From Trichomonas vaginalis G3 (taxonomy: Eukaryota; Parabasalia; Trichomonadida; Trichomonadidae), in contig NC_067203.1 in the NCBI RefSeq assembly GCF_026262505.1, positions 18,395,411 through 18,459,410 of the forward strand: a stretch of DNA of 64,000 bases, in the 5' to 3' direction. A program made the translations under genes and the position numbers. Under the pieces are notes generated by a model, which saw only the letters and a list, made by a program, of their open reading frames with translations, did no database searches and was not told the origin of the DNA. Every line of letters starts with the position of its first letter. Position 1 is the stretch's first letter. Shown piece after piece: positions 51,515 to 62,422 of the stretch.

Positions 51515-52479
51515 ATGACGAATCCAAACAAGGACCCCTATGTTCTAAAGCGACAAAGAAAGCACTCATGGTAAAAATCTTTAGTTCAACACCAAATGCT
51601 TGGTTTATGGATATCTTGGAAAACATTCCGAGAGTTAGAACAGATGGACCACCATACTGGCTAATATTTGTCGGTCAAAACACAAGATACTGTGAAGCCA
51701 TACCATTATGGTCCAAAATATTTTAGATGTGAAAACTGCTTTGACAATATTCGTTGACAAATACCATCCAACAAAACTGACATCTGACTGTGAAAGTTCT
51801 TTCAAATCAGATGATGTAAAAAACTATCTGCGTTCAAAAAAATGTAAACCAATATTTCATTGTCGACCAAAACCATTCTGCTCTTGGTGTCATTGACGGT
51901 TGTATAAAAATGTTAAAGAGACTTAAACCAACCACAGGTGTGAAGCAAATGAAATGTCAATATGACGACAAATATAGACACTTCTCCATGGCAAAGATGA
52001 GACAAGTTTTAAATATTTACAATATAGCCGTAAACAAAAAAGGTTTGGGAAACCACTCCCCCGAAGAGAAATGAAAAACAACCCTGACTTAGAGAAAGAC
52101 TACTATATATTTAATAATTTAGTCAAAAGAGACAAACAAGAAAGAATGCCGGGCTTCAAACTTCAGAAAGGTGACAAAGTAAAATAGAAATACCTAAACG
52201 CGACCCATATGAAAATACTATTGACTATGACAACAATGGGAACCGACAGGTACTCACATTTCGTGTTCGTAAAATAGAAGAAAGTATACAAGAGAATATT
52301 ATGAAGTTTTAGGCAAACATGGCAAAATGTACAGACTGCAAGCAGAAGATAAAACGACTATTGTCAGACCTCGTTTCAAACTTGTCAAAGTTCAAGGTGG
52401 TATACTTTCAAAAACAGTTCCTAACAAATATAAGACAACTCCTGACGAATATGCTAAAGAAGTTGAAAATGACGACTAA
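51515..52479 (+). pseudogene. Polinton A part: retroviral-type integrase
   Basis: Counterpart of 44844-45804, with FVDKYHPTKLTSDCESSFKS and the same C-terminal region. Broken. Confidence 0.7.
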
Positions 52480-54136
52480 GCAATTCTATACCATGCGTAA
52501 ACTGTCATGTAAGGTGGCATGTATTCTTTACTTTGTCCCGTTGTTTGCGTATATCCTGAAACGAAATGTGTATGGTTTCCTTCTCCCTGAGTGTCACTCC
52601 AGTAACAATTTATAGCAACTTAACGTCGTCTTTAACATCATATCCTTTACCTTTTGTCATTCCTGACCAATCCCAATATCTATGCTTATGCCAACCTGCT
52701 TGAGATGTACTTAAATCTATGTAGTGACTGTGTGCAGGTAAATTTTCACCTGAAATCGTTTTACTTCCACCTGTTTCCTTTGAAGAGTTTGCACAATACA
52801 AAAACCTGTCGACTATTTGTTCCCACGAACACAACCAAACAATTACTTGAGGACCTCTTGCTTCCATAAGATGTATAAATAGAAACCTACTGGGTTCATT
52901 AAATCAAACATATGAGAACATTATAGGATTGTCTCTTTTGAACTTAAAATATAGTGCAACTATTTCAGGTTTCTTCTGGTTTGTGTCAGAATATTTTTTA
53001 AATATAATCTTATGTTTTCAGGGTAGGTAAAATCTTGACTATAATATTTATTTCTGTCATCTTCATAATAGTATACTATTCTCGTTTTTCTATTGCATTA
53101 TATCTTTTATATCTATAATAATCTAAATATAATTTAGCTTTTGTTCATCTACATGTGGTGTTCTGACGTCATCTCCATAGTCATAATAATATGGTGCTGG
53201 AGCTGGGTCAGGCAATGTCATATCTGTCATTTCATAAACTCTTAAATATTTCTTTTGTTCGTCTCCATATAAGTTTAAGTAGCAGTTGTTGTCTAATGGA
53301 ACTTTAACTTGTGTACCATTATTCTTTTATAGCTTACATACATTCATTGTTATTTTTCGGAATGAGTTATACGTGTACCATTTTCTAAGGACTGTACAAA
53401 CTGCCATCTAAAATATTTATTTTTTCATTGACAGAAAAGTCACCACAATAGTTTCAATATTTTTTTGTTCCTATCAAACTTTGGTATATTTCATTGACAT
53501 ATGTTTTATCTGCTTTATTTTCAAGGCTAACGTTTAAGTCTGTTATTTCAGAAGATGTATGTGTATGTCCAACGGCACTTTTCCTGTTTAAGGTTTCTTG
53601 TAAGTTTGTAATATTTGCATGGTATGTGTATCCAACGGCACTTTTACTGTTTAAGGTTTCTTGTAAGTCTGTTATTTCAGATAATAGAATGTGTATGAGT
53701 CTTTTTAGAATATTCGTTTTCAGCTCTCGTCACTTCACTTGACTTTTATTGTCAACATATGTTTTGTCTGCTAGTTCAGGATGAGTATGTTCTTTTGTTG
53801 CATAGCATTGTTAGCTCTTTCTTCTTCTTTTGCTATTGCATCGTCTACATATTCTTTGTCAGCTTTGTTGTCAACATCTGTTTTCAAAGAAGTTCATTTA
53901 TAGGTTTCTCGTTTAAAGTTCCTTTTGTTGGATTTATACAGACAGTATGGTTCTTATTGTCTTGAAACAGAAACTCATCTGTCATTGGGTTTTAATGTCA
54001 GTTTTAAGTTTCCTTCTTTCAATGACTCAGATATCTTAGAATAGTTTGAAAAGTTTGTTGTGTTCTTATTTAGAGCTTGCATAATGAGTTGTCGGTTGTG
54101 TTGTATTTCTCTTATGGAAGCAATATCTTTCGACAT
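52477..54136 (-). pseudogene. Polinton A part: phage-tail-collar-like fibre
   Basis: The head blocks (GSKTISGENLPAHSHYIDLS) and shaft repeats match 45801-47152. A stretch of about 600 bp near 52880-53480 has no match in B and reads, on the coding strand, as a Tyr/Asp/Pro-rich domain (DNNCYLNLYGDEQKKYLRVY, PDPAPAPYYYDYGDD). Fibres with exchangeable segments are common in phages. Broken. Confidence 0.65.
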
Positions 54137-54154
54137 TTTTATTCTAGATAAAAT

Positions 54155-55000
54155 ATGCTTTCAATAGAAAAAGAAAATTCAAGAGTTGCTACAACTAAAC
54201 CATTAGATGAACTTTTTACTAATGTCGGTCAAAAGTTTGAGACAGAGACCGTAAAGCATGAAGGCTATCGTTTGACTACCCATTAAGAGGTTAAGAGACC
54301 CATCCGTCACAAAAGCTATTGGCTTTCGTAGAATGAAGTTCATTTCAGAAGCCATACATGGTTTCCCATTTACGGTCGTTTTGAAGTTAGATACTATAAC
54401 AAAGAAAAACGTATGTATGAGAAATTTGAACAGGGAAAACTTTTACAAGTTAGTTTGCTTGTAAACTTAGAAACAACTCTTCAAGCTTTTCAAGAAAAAA
54501 TAAACGATATCTATATCGAATATGCAAACCAGTATAACATTGACGAGGGAGAGTACCATCTCGATATTATTTATGACAGGAAAAATGCAACTGTTAAAAT
54601 CAATAGAATAGAAGACCTTGGAGAAAACGTTTATATTTCTACAAAATATAACAACTTGGCATGGTATAGATTTATGAGGATGTTAAATCAGCCTGCAGCA
54701 TATCCAGTACACCCAGACTTTTATGAAGTCGAAAACCCTAATGGAACATATGAAAATGTTTTCGACCCAGCTGCTATTATTGTTCATGCTTCATTTTCTG
54801 GCGCCCAAAACTCTTTCTTATGCTTGGCAAATGACTTTTACGAAAAACCTACAAAGTTATATGAACCGCCGAGTGGAAGTATTTCAGACTTTCAAGTATG
54901 GTTTACTACAGATGGAAGAAAAAGAATAATTCCATTATACCATGCGTTTTACTTAGAACTTAGTTTCATATACAACTACTATCGAACGGTAAAAATATAA
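54155..55000 (+). pseudogene. Polinton A part: fibre-adjacent beta-rich protein
   Basis: Begins MLSIEKENSRVATTKPLDEL; the section from 54413 is open for 195 residues with EYHLDIIYDRKNATVKINRI, FDPAAIIVHASFSGAQNSF and LYEPPSGSISDFQVWFTTDG. Beta-rich. The paralogue at 21774-22633 keeps the same blocks. Broken. Confidence 0.55.
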
Positions 55001-55004
55001 TTTT

Positions 55005-55247
55005 TTAATACGGTTGAGGTGTTGGATTTGGTTGCCAACTAGACTGTGGTGCAGGTTCAGGCTGTTGTATAACAGGAGCTTGCTCTTCTGGTTCAGGGTC
55101 TTTAGGTATAATACCAACAAACTGACCTACTCTTTTACCAATATTTTTGACTCCGTTCCAAATTCCTCTTCCGACAGATTTTATTCCATTCCATATACCT
55201 CTTCCAACTCTTCTGAAGAAGTTTCCAATACTACTGAAGAAACCCAA
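55005..55247 (-). CDS. Polinton A part: small basic amphipathic protein
   Basis: 80 residues, open. The N-terminal half repeats an 11-residue motif (GRGIWNGIKSV, GRGIWNGVKNI) that would form a basic amphipathic helix; the C-terminal half is Pro/Gln-rich (PEPEEQAPVIQQPEPAPQ). The profile resembles membrane-lytic or DNA-condensing virion peptides such as adenovirus pVI or mu, which is an inference. Adjacent to the fibre-associated gene, tail to tail. Confidence 0.5.
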   Translation of the reverse strand: MGFFSSIGNFFRRVGRGIWNGIKSVGRGIWNGVKNIGKRVGQFVGIIPKDPEPEEQAPVIQQPEPAPQSSWQPNPTPQPY

Positions 55248-55265
55248 TTTACTACGTGTAAAAAT

Positions 55266-55628
55266 CTAATGTCCGCCTAGTCTCTTACGTTTCCTGTTGA
55301 GTTCCATAGCATTCTTTAACTGGAGCTCATACATTCTGTTTCTCCTCTGGTAGAAAACATATTCTGGGTCAACTCCTGTGTTCGCGTCATCTGCATAAAG
55401 TTGTTTATATCCCACTTCCGGGTTTGTATAAAACTCTTTCCATCTCATATTTGCATACCATGGTGGCAAACCTAACGCAGCGTCATTTGACATGGCAGTT
55501 TGCATTTGTACATCTGTTGGCACTTGACCATAGTTTGCCATTGCAGTTTGTATTCTAACTTCATTTGGAATATTCTCTGGGTTTGGTTGTCCAGGTTGCT
55601 GTGCATTCGCTAAGTTCTGTGCGTCCAT
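55266..55628 (-). CDS. Polinton A part: 120-residue protein
   Basis: Open frame MDAQNLANAQQPGQPNPENI to ELNRKRKRLGGH. Gln/Asn-rich start, a duplicated TAM motif (RIQTAMANYGQVPTDVQMQT), then DPEYVFYQRRNRMYELQLKN and a basic end. Likely a small virion component by location; no family. Confidence 0.5.
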   Translation of the reverse strand: MDAQNLANAQQPGQPNPENIPNEVRIQTAMANYGQVPTDVQMQTAMSNDAALGLPPWYANMRWKEFYTNPEVGYKQLYADDANTGVDPEYVFYQRRNRMYELQLKNAMELNRKRKRLGGH

Positions 55629-55651
55629 TTAATATTAGATAAAAATATCTC

Positions 55652-55783
55652 TTACGAGTACATATGCTGAACATTTGCAGGCATTGGTTCATCTTCATAT
55701 TCTCTGTACTTTTCTGCCACGTCAAATAAATAAATGACACAATGGAAAAAACCCAAAACAAGTAGTCCTATTTCAAACCACAT
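55652..55783 (-). CDS. Polinton A part: single-span membrane peptide
   Basis: 43 residues: MWFEIGLLVLGFFHCVIYLF membrane segment, then DVAEKYREYEDEPMPANV. Too short for many gene finders, but conserved in both Polintons at the same place. Confidence 0.55.
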   Translation of the reverse strand: MWFEIGLLVLGFFHCVIYLFDVAEKYREYEDEPMPANVQHMYS

Positions 55784-55789
55784 TTACTT

Positions 55790-55986
55790 ACTAATAAAAT
55801 TTCTTTGTTATGACACTTTCTCCGGTTTATAGGACCTCTCTCATATTCTATCTTGTCATATCTAAACTCATAGTCATGTATGTCCTCTAACCATCTCATA
55901 ACACTTTCCAAACCACTTTTATCGGATGTAAAGTAAAAGCATGGATGGTTATGTAAAACGTCTAAAGTTTCTAAAGAGTCTCTCAA
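55790..55986 (-). pseudogene. Polinton A part: methylase region
   Basis: RDSLETLDVLHNHPCFYFTS and KSGLESVMRWLEDIHDYEF match the C-terminal section of the D12 methylase part of Polinton B. It abuts the right terminal region. Broken. Confidence 0.6.
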
Positions 55987-56247
55987 AGTATACTTCCTTG
56001 GAACGCCCGTAACTTTTCCTGTAGCGACGTTAGACCCTTACTTGTCCGGACAAAGTTATACTATTTTGAGTGCTCTACAAAAAAGTCAACGGCTGGCTCG
56101 TCCTCAGAAATTTTTTATGGGCTAGAGGGCACGAAGTGCCTGGAGGCCCATCCCAAGAAAAAAAAACTTCAATACTAAACATATTCAGGGCTAGAGGGCA
56201 CGAAGTGCCTGGAGGCCCCACTACCTTTTTTTTTTTTTTTTTTTTTT
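55981..56247 (-). repeat. Polinton A right terminal region
   Basis: Contains the inverse of 5398-5479 (dyads AAGTATACTT and TTGTCCGGACAA at 56042-56053), then two copies of the GGGCTAGAGGGCACGAAGTG hairpin (near 56122 and 56192); only the outer copy is followed by CACTACC and the terminal T run (56226-56247). Confidence 0.85.
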
Positions 56248-56745
56248 AAATTTACAAAATAAATTTAATATTTTGTAAATGTTATCGGTTCTTACGCTTT
56301 TGGAAGGAGGGATGGTATTTTTAGTGCATTTATATATTACATTGGTACTAAGGCTTTTGGAAAATTTACAAATAAATTTAATATTTTGTAAATGTTATCG
56401 GTTCTTACGCTTTTGGAAGGAGGGATGGTATTTTTAGTGCATTTATATTACATTGGTACTAAGGCTTTTGGAAAATTTACAAAATAAATTTAATATTTTG
56501 TAAATGTTATCGGTTCTTACGCTTTTGGAAGGAGGGATGGTATTTTTAGTGTATTTATATTACATTGGTACTAAGGCTTTTGGAAAATTTACAAAATAAA
56601 TTTAATATTTTGTAAATGTTATCGGTTCTTACGCTTTTGGAAGGAGGGATGGTATTTTTAGTGCATTTATATTACATTGGTACTAAGGCTTTTGGAAAAT
56701 TTACAAAATAAATTTAATATTTTGTAAATGTTATCGGTTCTTACG
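56248..56745 (+). repeat. 112-bp tandem satellite, target of Polinton A
   Basis: Units (landmark GTTATCGGTTCTTACGC) at 56281, 56394, 56506, 56618 and 56730, so four full periods of 112-113 bp. Each unit carries an AT palindrome (ATTTACAAAATAAATTTAAT with ATATTTTGTAAAT). The last unit breaks into the heptad repeat after CTTACGCTT. A piece lies left of Polinton A at 5286-5324. Confidence 0.9.
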
Positions 56746-59700
56746 CTTCCTCACTCCATCATGCAGCTTCCTCTCTTCATCAAGGTGCTTCCTCTCTTGA
56801 TCAAGATGCTTCCTCTCTTCAACAAAGTGATTCCTCTCTTCTTCAAAGTGCTTCCTCTCTTGATCAAGGTGCTTCCTCACTACATCAAGATGCTTCCTCT
56901 CTTCTTCAAAGTGCTTCCTCTCTTCAACAAAGTGCTTCCTCTCTTCATCATGCAGCTTCCTCTCTAAATCAAAGTACTTCCTCTCTTGATCAAGGTGCTT
57001 CCTCTCTTCATCATGCAGCTTCCTCACTACATCATGCAGCTTCCTCTCTTCAACAAAGTGCTTCCTCTCTTCTTCAAAGTACTTCCTCTCTTGATCAAGG
57101 TGCTTCCTCTCTTCATCAAGATGCTTCCTCTCTTCTTCAACGTACTTCCTCTCTTGATCAAGGTGCTTCCTCTCTTCATCAAGATGCTTCCTCTCTTCTT
57201 CAAAGTGCTTCCTCTCTTCAACAAAGTGCTTCCTCTCTTCATCATGCAGCTTCCTCTCTTCTTCAAAGTGCTTCCTCACTCCATCATGCATCCATCATGC
57301 AGCTTCCTCTCTTCATCAAGGTGCTTCCTCTCTTGATCAAGATGCTTCCTCTCTTCATCAAGATGCTTCCTCTCTTCTTCAACGTACTTCCTCTCTTGAT
57401 CAAGGTGCTTCCTCTCTTCATCAAGATGCTTCCTCTCTTCTTCAAAGTGCTTCCTCTCTTCAACAAAGTGCTTCCTCTCTTCATCATGCAGCTTCCTCAC
57501 TACATCATGCAGCTTCCTCTCTAAATCAAAGTACTTCCTCTCTTGATCAAGGTGCTTCCTCTCTTCATCATGCAGCTTCCTCACTACATCATGCAGCTTC
57601 CTCTCTTCAACAAAGTGATTCCTCTCTTCTTCAAAGTGCTTCCTCTCTTCAACAAAGTGCTTCCTCTCTTCATCATGCAGCTTCCTCTCTTCATCAAGAT
57701 GCTTCCTCTCTTGATCAAGGTGCTTCCTCTCTTGATCAAGGTGCTTCCTCACTACATCAAGATGCTTCCTCTCTTCTTCAAAGTGCTTCCTCTCTTCAAC
57801 AAAGTGCTTCCTCTCTTCATCATGCAGCTTCCTCTCTTCTTCAAAGTGCTTCCTCTCTAAATCAAAGTACTTCCTCTCTTGATCAAGGTGCTTCCTCTCT
57901 TCATCATACAGCTTCCTCTCTAAATCAAAGTACTTCCTCTCTTGATCAAGGTGCTTCCTCTCTTCATCATGCAGCTTCCTCACTACATCATGCAGCTTCC
58001 TCTCTTCAACAAAGTGCTTCCTCTCTTCTTCAAAGTGCTTCCTCTCTTCAACAAAGTGCTTCCTCTCTTCATCATGCAGCTTCCTCTCTTCATCAAGATG
58101 CTTCCTCTCTTCTTCAAAGTGCTTCCTCTCTTGATCAAGGTGCTTCCTCACTACATCAAGATGCTTCCTCTCTTCTTCAAAGTGCTTCCTCTCTTCAACA
58201 AAGTGCTTCCTCTCTTCATCATGCAGCTTCCTCTCTTCTTCAAAGTGCTTCCTCTCTTCAACAAAGTGCTTCCTCTCTTCATCATGCAGCTTCCTCACTA
58301 CATCATGCAGCTTCCTCTCTAAATCAAAGTACTTCCTCTCTTGATCAAGGTGCTTCCTCTCTTCATCATGCAGCTTCCTCACTACATCATGCAGCTTCCT
58401 CTCTTCAACAAAGTGATTCCTCTCTTCTTCAAAGTGCTTCCTCTCTTCAACAAAGTGCTTCCTCTCTTCATCATGCAGCTTCCTCTCTTCATCAAGATGC
58501 TTCCTCTCTTCTTCAAAGTGCTTCCTCTCTTGATCAAGGTGCTTCCTCACTACATCAAGATGCTTCCTCTCTTCTTCAAAGTGCTTCCTCTCTTCAACAA
58601 AGTGCTTCCTCTCTTCATCATGCAGCTTCCTCTCTTCTTCAAAGTGCTTCCTCTCTTCAACAAAGTGCTTCCTCTCTTCATCATGCAGCTTCCTCACTAC
58701 ATCATGCAGCTTCCTCTCTAAATCAAAGTACTTCCTCTCTTGATCAAGGTGCTTCCTCTCTTCATCATGCAGCTTCCTCACTACATCATGCAGCTTCCTC
58801 TCTTCAACAAAGTGATTCCTCTCTTCTTCAAAGTGCTTCCTCTCTTCAACAAAGTGCTTCCTCTCTTCATCATGCAGCTTCCTCTCTTCATCAAGATGCT
58901 TCCTCTCTTGATCAAGGTGCTTCCTCTCTTGATCAAGGTGCTTCCTCACTACATCAAGATGCTTCCTCTCTTCTTCAAAGTGCTTCCTCTCTTCAACAAA
59001 GTGCTTCCTCTCTTCATCATGCAGCTTCCTCACTACATCATGCAGCTTCCTCTCTTCAACAAAGTGATTCCTCTCTTCTTCAAAGTGCTTCCTCTCTTCA
59101 ACAAAGTGCTTCCTCTCTTCATCATGCAGCTTCCTCTCTTCTTCAAAGTGCTTCCTCTCTTCAACAAAGTGCTTCCTCTCTTCATCATGCAGCTTCCTCA
59201 CTACATCATGCAGCTTCCTCTCTAAATCAAAGTGCTTCCTCTCTTCAACAAAGTGCTTCCTCTCTTCATCATGCAGCTTCCTCTCTTCATCAAGATGCTT
59301 CCTCTCTTGATCAAGGTGCTTCCTCTCTTGATCAAGGTGCTTCCTCACTACATCAAGATGCTTCCTCTCTTCTTCAAAGTGCTTCCTCTCTTCAACAAAG
59401 TGCTTCCTCTCTTCATCATGCAGCTTCCTCACTACATCATGCAGCTTCCTCTCTTCAACAAAGTGATTCCTCTCTTCTTCAAAGTGCTTCCTCTCTTGAT
59501 CAAGGTGCTTCCTCACTACATCAAGATGCTTCCTCTCTTTTCAAAGTGCTTCCTCTCTTCAACAAAGTGCTTCCTCTCTTCATCATGCAGCTTCCTCTCT
59601 AAATCAAAGTACTTCCTCTCTTGATCAAGGTGCTTCCTCTCTTCATCATGCAGCTTCCTCACTACATCATGCAGCTTCCTCTCTTCAACAAAGTGATTCC

Positions 59701-62360
59701 TCTCTTCTTCAAAGTGCTTCCTTCTTGATCAAGGTGCTTCCTCACTACATCAAGATGCTTCCTCTCTTCTTCAAAGTGCTTCCTCTCTTCAACAAAGTGC
59801 TTCCTCTCTTCATCATGCAGCTTCCTCTCTAAATCAAAGTACTTCCTCTCTTGATCAAGGTGCTTCCTCTCTTCATCATGCAGCTTCCTCACTACATCAT
59901 GCAGCTTCCTCTCTTCAACAAAGTGATTCCTCTCTTCTTCAAAGTGCTTCCTCTCTTGATCAAGGTGCTTCCTCACTACATCAAGATGCTTCCTCTCTTC
60001 TTCAAAGTACTTCCTCTCTTGATCAAGGTGCTTCCTCTCTTCATCATACAGCTTCCTCTCTAAATCAAAGTACTTCCTCTCTTGATCAAGGTGCTTCCTC
60101 TCTTCATCATGCAGCTTCCTCACTACATCATGCAGCTTCCTCTCTTCAACAAAGTGATTCCTCTCTTCTTCAAAGTGCTTCCTCTCTTCAACAAAGTGCT
60201 TCCTCTCTTCATCATGCAGCTTCCTCTCTTCATCAAGATGCTTCCTCTCTTCTTCAAAGTGCTTCCTCTCTTGATCAAGGTGCTTCCTCACTACATCAAG
60301 ATGCTTCCTCTCTTCTTCAAAGTGCTTCCTCTCTTCAACAAAGTGCTTCCTCTCTTCATCATGCAGCTTCCTCTCTTCTTCAAAGTGCTTCCTCTCTAAA
60401 TCAAAGTACTTCCTCTCTTGATCAAGGTGCTTCCTCTCTTCATCATACAGCTTCCTCTCTAAATCAAAGTACTTCCTCTCTTGATCAAGGTGCTTCCTCT
60501 CTTCATCATGCAGCTTCCTCACTACATCATGCAGCTTCCTCTCTTCAACAAAGTGCTTCCTCTCTTCTTCAAAGTGCTTCCTCTCTTCAACAAAGTGCTT
60601 CCTCTCTTCATCATGCAGCTTCCTCTCTTCATCAAGATGCTTCCTCTCTTCTTCAAAGTGCTTCCTCTCTTGATCAAGGTGCTTCCTCACTACATCAAGA
60701 TGCTTCCTCTCTTCTTCAAAGTGCTTCCTCTCTTCAACAAAGTGCTTCCTCTCTTCATCATGCAGCTTCCTCTCTTCTTCAAAGTGCTTCCTCTCTTCAA
60801 CAAAGTGCTTCCTCTCTTCATCATGCAGCAGCTTCCTCACTACATCATGCAGCTTCCTCTCTAAATCAAAGTACTTCCTCTCTTGATCAAGGTGCTTCCT
60901 CTCTTCATCATGCAGCTTCCTCACTACATCATGCAGCTTCCTCTCTTCAACAAAGTGATTCCTCTCTTCTTCAAAGTGCTTCCTCTCTTCAACAAAGTGC
61001 TTCCTCTCTTCATCATGCAGCTTCCTCTCTTCATCAAGATGCTTCCTCTCTTCTTCAAAGTGCTTCCTCTCTTGATCAAGGTGCTTCCTCACTACATCAA
61101 GATGCTTCCTCTCTTCTTCAAAGTGCTTCCTCTCTTCAACAAAGTGCTTCCTCTCTTCTTCAAAGTGCTTCCTCTCTTCAACAAAGTGCTTCCTCTCTTC
61201 ATCATGCAGCTTCCTCTCTTCATCAAGATGCTTCCTCTCTTCTTCAAAGTGCTTCCTCTCTTGATCAAGGTGCTTCCTCACTACATCAAGATGCTTCCTC
61301 TCTTCTTCAAAGTGCTTCCTCTCTTCAACAAAGTGCTTCCTCTCTTCATCATGCAGCTTCCTCTCTAAATCAAAGTACTTCCTCTCTTGATCAAGGTGCT
61401 TCCTCTCTTCATCATGCAGCTTCCTCACTACATCATGCAGCTTCCTCTCTTCAACAAAGTGCTTCCTCTCTTCTTCAAAGTACTTCCTCTCTTGATCAAG
61501 GTGCTTCCTCACTACATCAAGATGCTTCCTCTCTTCTTCAAAGTGCTTCCTCTCTTCAACAAAGTGCTTCCTCTTTTCATCATGCAGCTTCCTCTCTTCT
61601 TCAAAGTGCTTCCTCTCTTCAACAAAGTGCTTCCTCTCTTCATCATGCAGCTTCCTCTCTTCATCAAGATGCTTCCTCTCTTCTTCAAAGTGCTTCCTCT
61701 CTTGATCAAGGTGCTTCCTCACTACATCAAGATGCTTCCTCTCTTCTTCAAAGTGCTTCCTCTCTTCAACAAAGTGCTTCCTCTCTTCATCATGCAGCTT
61801 CCTCTCTAATCAAAGTACTTCCTCTCTTGATCAAGTGCTTCCTCTCTTCATCAAGAGCTTCCTCCTCATCATGCTTCCTCTCTTCAACAAAGTGCTTCCT
61901 CTCTTCTTCAAAGTACTTCCTCTCTTGATCAAGGTGCTTCCTCTCTTCATCAAGATGCTTCCTCTCTTCTTCAAAGTGCTTCCTCTCTTCAATCAAAGTG
62001 CTTCCTCTCTTCATCAAAGCTTCCTCTCTATCAAAGTACTTCCTCTCTTGATCAAGTGCTTCCTCTCTTCATCATGCAGCTTCCTCTCTCATCGCAGCTT
62101 CCTCTCTTCAACAAAGTGCTTCCTCTCTTCTTCAAAGTGCTTCCTCTCTTCATCAAGTGCTTCCTCTCTTCATCATGCAGCTTCCTCTCTAAATCAAAGT
62201 ACTTCCTCTCTTCAACAAAGTGCTTCCTCTCTTCATCATGCAGCTTCCTCACTACATCATGCAGCTTCCTCTCTTCAACAAAGTGCTTCCTCTCTTCTTC
62301 AAAGTACTTCCTCTCTTGATCAAGGTGCTTCCTCTCTTCATCAAGATGCTTCCACACTCC
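56746..62360 (-). repeat. 21-bp satellite coding a charged heptad, with 399-bp higher-order units
   Basis: About 265 units of 21 bp (minus strand GAGGAAGCACTTTGTTGAAGA type) give heptads such as EERKHFV, EERKHLD, QERKYFD and VVRKLHD. Nineteen-unit blocks of 399 bp repeat at 57543, 57942, 58341 and 58740, and again near 60082 and 60481. Minus frames of 746 (57276-59516) and 686 residues (59662-61722) are open but lack an in-frame ATG at their start; single-base losses at about 59538 and 59719 separate them. The right end (61800-62340) is more decayed. The plus strand is also open for long stretches. It could be a decayed coiled-coil gene or a satellite that merely stays open. Confidence 0.9.
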
Positions 62361-62422
62361 ATTATGCAGCTGCTTCTTTTCTTCATCAATTCCTCTTCAC
62401 CCTGGAGCTCCTCAGCTTTATA
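62361..62422. other. Junction between satellite and transposase gene
   Basis: Sixty bases of unique sequence, from AGCTGCTTCTTTTCTTC to ATCATTTTAATTGG. No terminal inverted repeat was recognised here. Confidence 0.4.

Larger units (their letters stand above)
5325..56247 (+). mobile_element. Polinton A (Maverick), split by a nested insertion
   Basis: The ends are a 24-bp A run plus GC-rich hairpin (5325-5386) and the inverse at 56182-56247. A second, inner inverted repeat of 82 bp is found at 5398-5479 and 55981-56062. The element's own DNA is 5325-24094 plus 51272-56247, about 23.7 kb. The rest is a later insertion. Recognised parts include the capsid-like proteins, SF3 helicase, packaging ATPase, integrase, tail-collar fibre and part of a DNA polymerase B and a methylase. 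It is a broken copy, with on the order of one to two dozen breaks, and is close in sequence to Polinton B, so young in evolutionary terms. Confidence 0.85.

Noticed and set aside
53494-53965. Plus-strand Phe/Val-rich frames
   Set aside because: Opposite-strand shadows of the fibre shaft repeats.
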